Below are positions 54,870-64,000 of a stretch of 64,000 nucleotides of DNA, in pieces; position 1 is the stretch's first letter, and the number at the start of each line of letters is the position of its first letter. Under the pieces are notes generated by a model. The model saw only the letters and a program-made list of their open reading frames with translations, ran no database searches and was not told where the DNA came from. Location: contig CM027381.1 of the NCBI GenBank assembly GCA_015680905.1, forward strand, positions 60,020,501 through 60,084,500, in the 5' to 3' direction. Made by a program: the position numbers and the translations under genes. This DNA is from Coptis chinensis. Lineage: Eukaryota; Streptophyta; Magnoliopsida; Ranunculales; Ranunculaceae.

Positions 54870-55430
54870 CCACAAAACTTCTCTGACGTAGTATTTAGTT
54901 TCTGCCTAGATGGAGACCTTTCCCCACACGGATGTTTGTAAACTTTAAACCATAGTGTCCTGACACATTGAAGTATGACATACTTAAGTTTTAGGAAGAT
55001 CCAACGGTTGGATATGTGTCGAGGTTTTTATTATCAAGACTGGTTTCTAGTTTAACTCACTGTAGAAAACTGCAGTGTGCAGTTATAAGGTTTTACTTAG
55101 ATGGAGATTGAATAACTACTGGATGGAGGTTATATTTAATATTTAGTTGTATAACACATGGTAGTATGACATATTAAAATTATAGACAGATCCAACGGTT
55201 GGATTTCTATCGAGGCATGCACAAGCGTGACTGGTCGTAGTTTTTCTATACCAGACAAACTGCAGTGCGCAGTCTTTTTCTTCTAATTAGTTAGAGGTCG
55301 ATCCGATGTCGGATAGATGTAATATTTGATCTGTATATTTATCACACACAGTCGTTTTATACTTTAAAATTTCATAGCAATCCAACGGTGGGTTATCTGT
55401 TGAGGCAGCATAGAAAACAAGCCTATTAAT
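54870..55430. repeat. 190-bp repeats in the solo LTR, three copies
   Basis: GATCCAACGGTTGGAT-like words at 54998, 55189 and 55380, each followed by TCGAGG/TTGAGG and preceded by a GTATGACATA-type word. The core is a near-palindrome ATCCAAC-G-GTTGGAT. Confidence 0.75.
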
Positions 55431-55959
55431 ATTGGTTAAGTTGTGAATGGAAATGGTTAGCTGTTTAAATTGGTTAAGAGCTACATAAGGTTTGATTCTA
55501 ATCTTGAAAGATTGGTTACGTAGGTAGCCTTATATACAAGTGCAACCACTATATTATATATTATATATTAGTTTTTAGTTATTGTGATAACTATATGTGA
55601 ACAATGTTAGTATTTAATTATGTACGTGATTGTGGTTGTTTAAAATGTATTCATGAGACATTTAACTAATGTGTTATTCCTAATTGAACCTTTTGACAAC
55701 TATGATTTATATAATTGATAATGAGGTGAGTTAATTATTTATTGTGTTTGGAATCTTTAGTAATAAATTATTGTTTGAGACGATGTTTGTTTTGTAATAA
55801 AAATATTATGATAAATGAGAACTCTTGAGTATTAAAATCCGGTGAAAATTTTATATGTCGCCCACATCTTTAGATCTCTCCATGCCTCTTTGATGAAAAG
55901 AAATGTTTATGACTAATGATGTCATGTGAAAAGCCACCTTAGAAAGGAACTAAGTCATT

Positions 55960-56225
55960 CGCCTTGCGGGTTGGCTGTATTCCTTGAATATACGGGAATG
56001 TAAGTCTGTATTCCTTGAATGTGGCGGGAATGACCTAAGGTATTTATTGAATGTGCCATGAATGACCTGTTAGTATTATGATGGATATTCCTTGAATGTG
56101 GCAGGAATGACCCAAGGTATTCATTGAATGTGCCATGAATGACCTATTAGTATTATGATGGGTATTCCTTGAATGTGGCGGGAATAACCCAAGGTATTCA
56201 TTGAATGTCCCATGAATGACCTGAT
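55960..56225. repeat. 77-bp repeats in the solo LTR, three copies
   Basis: TATTCCTTGAATGTGGCGGG, then AATGACC, then TTCATTGAATGTGCCATG, repeated from about 56010, 56087 and 56163. Confidence 0.85.
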
Positions 56226-56494
56226 ATTTTGTTATGCCCAAAAGAGGCTTTGTGATTATGTGTATGAAAAGCCCAGAGATGGTTATGACTCACAAGTTAC
56301 GAGTTTACAAGATGAAAATATGTTTCCTGGAGGCGATATCCCCGCTTGGGACATATGTCTTGTAGTGGTACTCGGTGTGAGTGAGGCACACGGATATGTG
56401 TGATTTGGCAAATGTGTGTAGTGCAAATCGTGGAGTAAGAACTAAAGATTGGGCTGTGTCTTTTAATAAATGAGTCAACTAGATAATTAATAAA

Positions 56495-56900
56495 CAAAGT
56501 AAAATATTGATTTTACGTGTGATGGAGTTATTGCATATGATGTATATGATTACTTATGAGAAATGTTTATATGGTTTGTGTGAGTTGATACTCACGAGGG
56601 ATGAATGTACTCCCTGGTTGTGACTTTTTTCTTGTTCTCATAAGTAGACGAGTGATATTAAAGTAAAATATTGATTTTACGTGTGACTGAGTTATGGCAT
56701 ATGAATATTTATGTCTTATGATGTACGTGATTTCTTACAAGGAAATGTATATGTGGTTTGTGTGAGTTGATACACCCGAGGGATGAATGTACTCCCTAGT
56801 TGTGATATATTTCCTTGTTCTCATAAGTAAATGAGTGGTTTTTAAGAAAAATATTGGCTTTAAGTATGAGCGAGTTGTTGGATATGATTGGTGATATATT
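56495..56900. repeat. 160-185-bp repeats in the solo LTR, three copies
   Basis: AAAATATTGATTTTACGTGTGA at about 56500, 56662 and (diverged) 56848. Each unit also contains GAGGGATGAATGTACTCCCT and CTTGTTCTCATAAGTA. Confidence 0.8.
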
Positions 56901-57913
56901 ATGATATGATGCATATAATTTCTTACGAAGGAATGTGAATATGGTTAGCGTGATATGATAGATATGGTGGTGTGATATGAATGTTAATTAATATTGGTGA
57001 TATATTATGATATAATGGATATGATGGTGTGACATGAATGTTAATATTGGCGATATATTATGCCAGGTTATATATACTTATGATGGTTGCAGTGAGAGTG
57101 AAATAGATATATACTATAAATGAAAGTTTGGGAAATCTAACTTTGTTTTGCAGGAGGGTAGGACTTATTAATTTTTTATGCAGAGATGTTGTCCTACCCT
57201 AAGACGACGTGCTGGCTTAAAGGTAAAGTGTATCAAACTCATATTTAAATAAGTTATCATATGTATATGTAATAAGTGGAATATAAGTGGAAATTATATT
57301 GTAAGTTATTTTGGAAAGTGATAATGATGAATACTGTTATATGAGATTTTTGGAATTTTATATCAGGGGTTGAAATCTTACTTGGGAAGAAACTGCATGC
57401 CGTTTTGAGAATACGAAACTAAATTGTCTTCCAAGTTGAAATGATTGTAATAATATATTTCTTGATTTGAAAGAATGAACATACTGCTATACTATTTTCT
57501 ATTTTTAGTCTTACTCATACCAGCAAATTCAATTTGCTGACCCATATTTGCTTTGTTTTGTAACATGGGTGTGTTCTTGGAAACATAGATGATGGAGTGT
57601 AGTGGATGAGGACACATGATTTGGATTTGCTCTTGGAGTCTCCTGGCTTAAGTTTTTCTGAAGTGTACAGTTTTGTTTTGAGACAGATGTAATAGAGTCG
57701 GGTAGTTTCTTTGTAGTTTAATAATGTGATTGAATGATTGTTTCTTTTGGTTTTAAATTTGATCTCAGATTTTTAATATCGTGGTTGATAATATGTTATT
57801 AGGGTTTTGTTTTGCCCTGGGTTTTCAGATGATTGAATAGGGTGGCGATTGAGATATTTATATCTTGAAAAAAAATTCCCTATTTTAATTTTCTTGAAAT
57901 TTGGGGTGTGACA

Positions 57914-58215
57914 AACGTCAAGGTTAAGCACAACTTAACTATAATTACCACGCAAAGGCTAATTGTTAATCAAATTCAATCCACGGTCCCCCAAAAGGAC
58001 CACAAATCAACTTAACACCAACGCCAAGGTTTAGCACAATTTAACTATAATTGTCACGCAAAGGCTAATTATCAGTCAAATCCAATCCAAGGTACCCCCA
58101 AAAGGACCACAAGTCAACTTAAGGCCTTTGAAAGGGTTAAGTTTGACACAACTATAATTACCACTCAAAGGCTAATTATCAGTCAAAAATCAATACGAAG
58201 TACCCCAAAAGGAAC
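57914..58215 (+). repeat. Tandem repeats of about 115 bp in the 3' UTR of element F, three copies
   Basis: Units contain AACTATAATTACCACGCAAAG, CCAATCCAAGGTACCCCC (variants) and AAAAGGACCACAAGTCAAC. They are analogous in position, not in sequence, to the 86-bp repeats of elements D and E. Confidence 0.8.
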
Positions 58216-58561
58216 CACTCAATCAATCCACACACACCTAAGGACATGAAGAAACATAGGTGCCAACTATGCGCATCTATCAAGTCATGCAAAAATACTT
58301 ACGACCTAAAAGCATCAGGCGATCTACCAAAATATGACAGGTCATCGAATATACTACTATGCAGGACAGGTCGTCAAATAACAAAATAAGAAGCAAGGGA
58401 AACAATCACATTCATACAAAATTCATTGATAATCTCATTTCAAAACAAGTAAGTAATTTAACTACTTTACTTACTACAAAGTCGGTTAGATACTAGAGGC
58501 CCCCAAGTTATCCTGGGAAAACGACCTTAGCATTCCCATCAAAAATAGAAGTTATCAGTAT

Positions 58562-58609
<48 letters not shown>

Positions 58610-58649
58610 CAAAAACTTTATCCACCATCAAACATATCACAAGAAAGAT
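58216..58649. other. 3' UTR of element F with a (TA)n microsatellite
   Basis: Non-coding. A pure TA dinucleotide run of about 40 bp lies at 58568-58606, just before the end of the antisense gene. Confidence 0.8.
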
Positions 58650-60870
58650 AAGCTATTTGACACAAGACAAATTCTCCACATTCAAGGGGTCCAGATTGCA
58701 GCCCTCTTCACCAACAGAGCCACCAGCCGGATCACCACTTGCATTAAATACTTCAGCAGCAACATCCTTAGTTGGTTCGACAACTGGTGCAACACTCAGG
58801 TCGGTAGGCAGATCAGATTGTCTACTAGCATCTATAGCAGTACTTTCTACAGTTACTGCTGTAGCCCCACTTTCGATAGACCTTTTCAGGATTTTGTACT
58901 TACATTCTAGTTCCATATAATCATCCACTAGAACATAGACATCACCACTATCTACCAGATCGACCAGGTCCTTGTACTCCTTCTAAGCTTGTTCAGCAAT
59001 GGCCTGCGATTGTTTGCTCTCAGCAATCCAATGTGCTACCTCCACCATTATAGAGTCAAGAGATGGCTACAATAAAGCCACCTTCCCAGCCAAATCACCG
59101 ACCCGAGCCCTCAGCCCTACCACTTCAGCTCGTTCAACCTCTTGCACAACCACCAATTTATCATAAGCCTCCTTGGCAACCTCCAGCTCCTTCTTGTACA
59201 GGTCAGAAATAGTTGCCATCTTTCTCAACTTCCTATATATCGCCAAAACTTGACAAGAGAACAAAGTAAGTCAGGAGTCAATATCACAAAGCACAAAACA
59301 AATCGTAGGTCAGAGATATACTTACAAAACACATCGAGCGATCCATGTCTTTCAGGTTCGCCTCCAAATCTTTCCCAGTCTCTAGCACATGCCTATCTCC
59401 ATCTAGGGCAATACTTTCTAACAACCCATTCGCAACCAGTGAAGACTTGAAACTGCAGTCCTTATTCTTCACCAGCCGCGCCAGCCCACTCATTGGGTCG
59501 TAATAGGTGACCGTCCTATCCAGAACGTCAGACTTACCAGCCTCATCACCTTGGAGCGCACTTCCAGACCCTTTATATTTTTGGGCAGTTGGCTAAGTGT
59601 CACAAGCCTTCTTCTTGCCCCTAGAATCAGCAACACCAACATCAACCACCAGCTCCTTCAGATTCATCCTTTTTAAAGGAGCCCGACCTGATGAAGTACG
59701 ATCTTCCCCCATAACAGGTCGTTCCTCAGACTCAGGTCGTGTCCTCTTAGGTCCATCAGGCTCGCCACCCTCAGTTTGCCTCCTCAACTGAGGCCTGCGA
59801 AATGGAGCGGGAGCATCACCACCTCCCCCAACACTCCCACTTCCACATCCACCTTTATCATTCTCACCCCCCTCCATAGGTCATCTACCCAAAGAAAGGT
59901 TACCATAGCCCCCTCCAACATTTCTTGCTCTAGAAACAGCCCTCTCCTTTGATCCTCTCTTTCCATCTCAGTATTTGAGCTAGAGTCGGAGATATCAAAG
60001 ACTAACTTCCGGTCCCTCTTCTTCTGCTCAACCTTCTTCCGATTGATCTTCTCACCTCCGCTCTTCTTGAAGTAATGCACAACCTCTCCCAAAACAGATC
60101 GTTTCTCCTCTCAACTCAAACAAGAAAACTCTTTTATAGCTTCGGTGTTCGTACATCCATGAATAGCAACCTCTGCAAAACAAAATATGATTGTCAGAAC
60201 GTTCTAATATCAACTACCTTACATACACTACGACCTATAACATAATGACCTACCATCCCATTTTATAGTACGATTCGCCAACTCCTAGTAAGAAGGACAA
60301 TAATTACCCACAACCAATAAAGGCCTACGCCCCCAATCCTCCTTACTTACACCCACAATCACAGGAGATTTATCCTTCATCACATGCAAATTAAAATTCA
60401 TAGCAGACGACCTCTTCACCGAAAAATGCTAAAGCACATCCAATAAACAAATGTTATAACCCCTATCATTCAACAAATCCAACACATGAAAAACTCTCCA
60501 ACTATTCTCCACGAACTGACAAGGGGCTTTCCCACAAAAGTTCAAAACCTCCACAGCAAGACGTGAGAATGGTAACCTCATCCTAGCCTTCAATTGACTA
60601 TAACAAACCATAACACCCCCATCTCGAGGAACGTAATCCAAGCCAAATACATTTCTCTCTCCACTTAGGTCGTATATTGTCAGATCAGAGTTCACTCAAC
60701 CAAACTCCCCCCTCAGATCAACAATATTTCCTACCGACCCAGGTCCCGCCTCTTATGCTATCCTCCCCAACGACGAATACGATGATGCCTCATCTCCACT
60801 ATATGCCATAACACCACCATCTCCATCACTAACAGTTGTCTCCCTCGACTCCAATAACACTTCCCCGCTC
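58650..60870 (-). pseudogene. Antisense gene in the 3' region of element F
   Basis: Minus-strand frames in order. About 60810: MAYSGDEASSYSSLGRIA. 60695-60429: LSGERNVFGLDYVPRDGG, MRLPFSRLAVEVLNFCGKA, FVENSWRVFHVLDLL, resembling the PF04195-type 'gypsy-type transposon' domain also seen in element E's antisense gene. Then KEDWGRRPLLVVGNYC, a basic-acidic region (EKINRKKVEQKKRDRKLVF, 60092-59930), a Gly/Pro/Arg-rich segment (59877-59593), LETGKDLEANLKDMDRSM, and a coiled coil (ATISDLYKKELEVAKEAYDK; LECKYKILKRSIESG) ending NVENLSCVK. Introns or frameshifts separate the pieces (a TAG at about 59595, others near 60694, 59506 and 58985). The function is unknown; it would be made from a minus-strand promoter in or near the 3' LTR. 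Confidence 0.6.
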
Positions 60871-61285
60871 ACACTCCCACTAGTAATGGACATGACAAAC
60901 ATAAAAGCGAAAAGGAAACAAAAATATTTAACTTTGTTTATCAAATAGAAACGCACCTGGGTACAAAAGGTTGGAAATTTTTGCTTTTCTTTTTTCTGCT
61001 TCTTCCTTTGTTTTGATAAAATGAGGAGATGAATGAACTTCAGACACAAAAACCCATTAGCTACACAAATCTTAAAAAAACCAAAATGTTTTGCCTCCCC
61101 ACAAAACACAACCATAACCAACTTAGCTCGCCCACAAACCCGCCGCGAGTTGGGCCTATGGATCATATCCAAACAGTTCCCGCACATTTTCCAAAACCAT
61201 TCAAATAAACCAGCTGTATGACACGTGTAAGGAGCTTTATTTTATCTTTTCTTTTCACACCACCGCTATCAAAATAAAAATAAAA
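60871..61285. other. Region between the antisense gene and the PPT of F
   Basis: Minus-strand frame 61187-60753 continues upstream of the antisense start, but its N-terminal part (MCGNCLDMIHRPNSRRVCG) has no recognised motif. It is the likely 5' UTR/promoter zone of the antisense transcript. No clear TATA box. Confidence 0.4.
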
Positions 61286-61298
61286 ATAAAGGGGGTTG
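61286..61298 (+). other. Polypurine tract of element F
   Basis: AATAAAGGGGGTT-type purine run directly before the 3' LTR start TGTAAGTACC. Confidence 0.75.
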
Positions 61299-61764
61299 TG
61301 TAAGTACCCTCCATTCTCAAATCAATTACTACAACACACATGTCCACAGACCAGGTCATATCTTCACATCTCGTATATCCCTAGGTCGTACTACGCCACC
61401 AGGACGTAACCATGACCCAAACTCAGGTCGTCCTAAATATCAAATACAGCCATATATGGAAACAAATGATCTACCGTGATCTTGAAGCTCAATCAACACA
61501 CCAATGAAGGAGACATTTACTTTGTAACAGCAGGAGTAATGACGAATCATCAAGAGAGCACAAAATATAGATCTACACTTGACAACGGCCTGAAGCAAAT
61601 AAGGAAAGTCAGACCAAACATCTATAAGGAGAGAGAGATGACCTACGTAAGGCTTGATTCAAGTTCACCCAAGAAACTTGATACGTAGGCAACTCTTATC
61701 CCAAGCAAGAGTGCAGCCATTCCCCCTCAACCTCAGCATCAGGTCGTAGGTAGAAACCCATACA
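61299..61764 (+). mobile_element. 3' LTR of element F
   Basis: TGTAAGTACCCTCC to AACCCATACA; uninterrupted, so it shows the empty target site of CACTA-2 (ACTACGCCACCAGGACG at about 61391). Confidence 0.9.
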
Positions 61765-62094
61765 GTACAATACTTCTTTCAAAAATAAAAGAACGAAAAA
61801 ACATATAGAATTCAATACTTTCTACAATTTTAACGAAGATGGTATCGTCATGGTACTCTTAAATGTGGAGTCCTACACACCGTGTTACAATTTCCAATGT
61901 ATTTTAAATGTGTAATTAACAACGATTTCTCTAATCTTTATAAAAGTACTCGTGTGGTGGTCCAACTCCATATGAACCCAATGGCTAACTAGATTTTTAG
62001 GCCGTTCGGCATCGTGGCGGTATTAGCACCCGAGAAAGTGGGATTGGTACAGTGGTGAATGGTATACCCTTCTCTGTTAAAGATATATAACTAA
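61765..62094. other. Flank of element F, nothing recognised
   Basis: About 330 bp without reading frames or repeats found in this window; it ends with TAA, the duplication of the next MITE. Confidence 0.55.
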
Positions 62095-62531
62095 GAGCAA
62101 GTTCAATGGGGGGCTATATAGGCTGCTAAAGGCAAATATAGCACCCCAACCACAAAAATGTCATTCCAATAGGGCTGCTAAAAGGGTCTTAAATTTGGAA
62201 GGAGTCAAAAACCAAGCCAAAATTAAGACATTCACTAGCAGCTGCTTATAATAAGTTCGGGAGATGGATGGCATAGTTTCTGCCGTCCATGTGTTAAATT
62301 TCGACGGACGGCAGAAACTGTGTCGTCCGTCCAAAAAAAATTCAACTTAAGTTAAAAAATAATGGACGGACGGCAGAAACTATACCTTCCTTATCATTTA
62401 GCACTTCAAAACAAAAAAAACGATTGGATTGTTTTTATGATTTTGGGGTGCCAAATTTGGTTGGGCAATCTAAAAGGCCTATGTGGCACCTTTTATCAGC
62501 CCAATTTAGCAGCTCTCCATTGGACTTACTC
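62095..62531. mobile_element. MITE, PIF/Harbinger-like (TSD TAA)
   Basis: Left end GAGCAAGTTCAATGG, right end in reverse complement GAGTAAGTCCAATGG. Flanked by TAA on both sides (62092-62094, 62532-62534). 437 bp, non-coding. A second internal inverted repeat, GGACGGCAGAAACT, occurs three times (about 62272-62385). Confidence 0.75.
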
Positions 62532-62559
62532 TAAAAAAGACTCACAAAGACACAAACCC

Positions 62560-62677
62560 ATTCCTTATAAGGTGGGTTTGGGTTTTGGTGATGGACGTTG
62601 GCGTCTGTGTTGGAATTTTGAGTAGTTGACTCCGAGGTTTCCAAATGTTGGGTGGTGTGTTGTTGGCATTGGTCATG
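62560..62677. repeat. Degraded copy of 27190-27290
   Basis: Matches the C-terminal-coding part of the hypothetical gene at 26928-27371. On the minus strand it reads PPNIWKPRSQLLK and TKTQT, against PPMFRNLVVISSK and TNTNF there. Confidence 0.55.
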
Positions 62678-62683
62678 TTAACA

Positions 62684-63422
62684 CCATTGTCACCAAATTC
62701 GGCATTTTTTTGAAATAAAAAACTCATTTAAAACCCAAGATATTGGCAAGGCATCTGGTTCTAGTTTAAAACCCGGGTTTTTCAAAAAAATGTGCTTTAA
62801 ACTTAAAAACAGTTTAAAACCCGAGATTTTGAAAATCTCCCATTTAAAACTTTTTTTTTTTTTTAATCTAAAAGAAAACACGAGAAGAAAAAAGGGTTTT
62901 GGAGTTTACCTTTTTGAAGAGTGGGATAACGATTGACTTATTGAGACAGTTCTATTTTGCTTTGGACTATTAATAATTGGAAATTTTAAAGTTATTAACT
63001 TATTTGTAGTACTTGATTATGCCATTATGGTTGGTAATTAGTAGTATCTTATTTAGAGTCGTGTTTTGGTACTAAATCTAAAACTTCTAGTATTAGATGA
63101 GTAATTATAATTTGATACTTTCATGTATTTGAATTTTCTTTCATTTGTATTATTATTATTTTTATTTTATGTGCCTATTTTTTTTCTACTCTTATAAAAA
63201 ATCAAACTCCTTATCTATTATATTCTTTATCATCGGTTTTTACTGTTTCTTTTACGTATTATACGTTTTAAACCCGTTTTACCGTTTTAAACCCATTTTT
63301 TATGCCATACATTTTTTTACATTTTTTTTTCCATTTTTTTCCCGATACGTTCCGTTTAAAAAACGAACTAAGTTTTTTTCAAGTACACCGTTTTAAACCC
63401 GTACCGCACTTGGTGACAATGG
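62684..63422. mobile_element. 739-bp TIR element flanked by TTAACA
   Basis: Ends CCATTGTCACCAA and TTGGTGACAATGG are perfect 13-bp inverted repeats, continuing imperfectly. The flank TTAACA is present on both sides (62678-62683, 63423-63428). TAAC with ends one base longer is an equally good reading. The interior is non-coding and rich in TTTAAAACCC words. Superfamily unknown. Confidence 0.65.
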
Positions 63423-63720
63423 TTAACACTGTGATATTCTCTAGAACTAGTCATTTTTACTTTGTGAATTTTTTGCGTCTACATTGGCACTGAAGTTCAT
63501 TACTTCGTGGACTTCTGGTGATACTTCAAATTGGGCTCGAGCTCAGGCAGACATCAGACCTGGGCTGGGGAAGCTCAAAATAGTTAAACCAAGTTTAATT
63601 TACAATCTATATAATAAAGCAGCTTGGTTTTTTATGTTGTTATATCGAGCGGTCAGGGAGAAAGTAGTTTTGGGACGATCCTACGGTAATAAATCAATTT
63701 CATTTAAGTCTAAAGAGTCT
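63423..63720. repeat. Degraded copy of 27730-27960
   Basis: TTAACACTGTGATATT, TTTACTTTGTGA and GGCTCGAGCTC align with the 27730-27870 segment in the same order. Confidence 0.5.
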
Positions 63721-64000
63721 TACTTACTATAAAAATACTTATTCTAAACTGAAATAAAAACCATTGCTTTTCCCCTCTTCACGACAAGAAAAAACCCCAT
63801 TTTTTCACGCCCCAAAATAAAAAAGAGGCGCTCCCAAGCTCCAGGTTCAGGTTCAATTAAAAGGTATATATCATATCCTTACTTAATTTCTCCACAAAAA
63901 GTTATACCTATTTGAAAATGATATACTATTGAGTGCTATGATTTTTGTTGGTATGAGTTATCTAAAAGAAATTTTGTAATGATGGTTTGATGTAGTATTG
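63721..64000. other. Unassigned right edge
   Basis: AT-rich with a C-rich patch (63770-63850, CCCCTCTTCACGACAAG). No gene recognised. Confidence 0.5.

Larger units (their letters stand above)
53664..57913 (+). mobile_element. Solo LTR, chromovirus (Tekay/Del)-like, 4.25 kb
   Basis: Starts TATAACACCCCTATTTTTAT and ends AAATTTGGGGTGTGACA: the TGTAACACCCC...GGGGTGT(G/T)ACA ends of plant chromovirus LTRs, with the first TG changed to TA. No PBS, PPT or coding region lies inside, and the length fits Tekay/Del LTRs. Flanks AATGC and AACGT are a weak (3 of 5) target match. It contains three internal tandem repeat families. Short frames inside are chance. Confidence 0.65.
28930..61764 (+). mobile_element. 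Tat-type Ty3/gypsy element F with nested insertions
   Basis: 5' LTR (28930-29030 plus 47473-47843), PBS, gag, PR, RT, RH, INT, 3' UTR repeats, antisense gene, PPT and 3' LTR (61299-61764). Flanking 5-bp words are GTACT and GTACA, a target duplication with one mismatch. The element itself is about 10 kb; the rest is CACTA-2 (18.4 kb with LINE and Athila C inside) and a solo LTR (4.25 kb). By eye the LTRs differ at about one base in ten. All genes are broken. Confidence 0.85.

Noticed and set aside
53855..56497. Short minus-strand frames in the solo LTR
   Set aside because: They cover tandem repeats and AT-rich DNA, with no motifs.
62700..63410. TTTAAAACCC words as interstitial telomere repeats
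   Set aside because: The unit differs from plant telomere TTTAGGG and is scattered, not tandem; it belongs to the TIR element.
1..64000. tRNA, rRNA or organellar insertions
   Set aside because: I saw no conserved rRNA blocks or tRNA A/B-box arms with a cloverleaf; tRNA-like words occur only as retrotransposon primer binding sites.

Overview
This window is plant nuclear DNA: AT-rich, almost free of intact genes, and built of nested transposable elements. The families (Athila- and Tat-type Ty3/gypsy, a plant L1 LINE with DUF4283 ORF1 and RNase H, CACTA transposons carrying gene fragments, MITEs, a chromovirus-type LTR) and the exon-intron relics of plant genes point to a flowering plant. I cannot name the species. 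Every pol gene is broken by stops or frameshifts; the only reading frame that might be host-derived is a short unknown one at 26928-27371 (-).

Layout. 1-1448: 3' end of an Athila-type LTR, PBS, leader and gag head (element A), joined abruptly to the integrase end of a Tat-type element (E, about 1449-7823) with tandem-repeat 3' UTR, an antisense gene and a 3' LTR. 7824-8129: a relic exon of a NAT10/Kre33-type RNA cytidine acetyltransferase. 8130-21243: Tat element D (LTR, gag, PR, RT, RH, INT, 86-bp repeats), interrupted by a probable solo LTR (about 12078-13334) and by CACTA-1 (14670-19784, TSD GGG) carrying IQD-like and prolyl 4-hydroxylase gene fragments. 21244-25750 (-): truncated Athila element B. 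25751-28929: LTR remnants, the hypothetical ORF and a MITE.

28930-61764: Tat element F, whose 5' LTR holds an 18.4-kb insertion, CACTA-2 (29031-47469, TSD CAC), carrying a cysteinyl-tRNA synthetase exon. Inside CACTA-2 lies a minus-strand LINE (about 30977-45348). Inside the LINE's ORF1 lies Athila element C (36136-44164, TSD GGCAT, both LTRs present). F's 3' region also holds a 4.25-kb solo chromovirus-type LTR (53664-57913). 61765-64000: flanking DNA with a MITE (TSD TAA), a 739-bp TIR element and a degraded copy of sequence also found at 27190-27960.

How the parts relate. Insertion order can be read from boundaries: F, then CACTA-2, then LINE, then C. The LTR pairs agree by eye: F's LTRs differ at roughly one base in ten, C's at a few percent. 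Athila elements share GC-rich hairpins between PBS and gag; the Tat elements E and F both carry a minus-strand gene between pol and the 3' LTR; both CACTA elements lack a recognisable transposase and carry spliced-gene fragments with introns. I see no clearly undescribed system. The leader hairpins, the antisense genes and the hairpin/PPT-like repeats in C most deserve follow-up.
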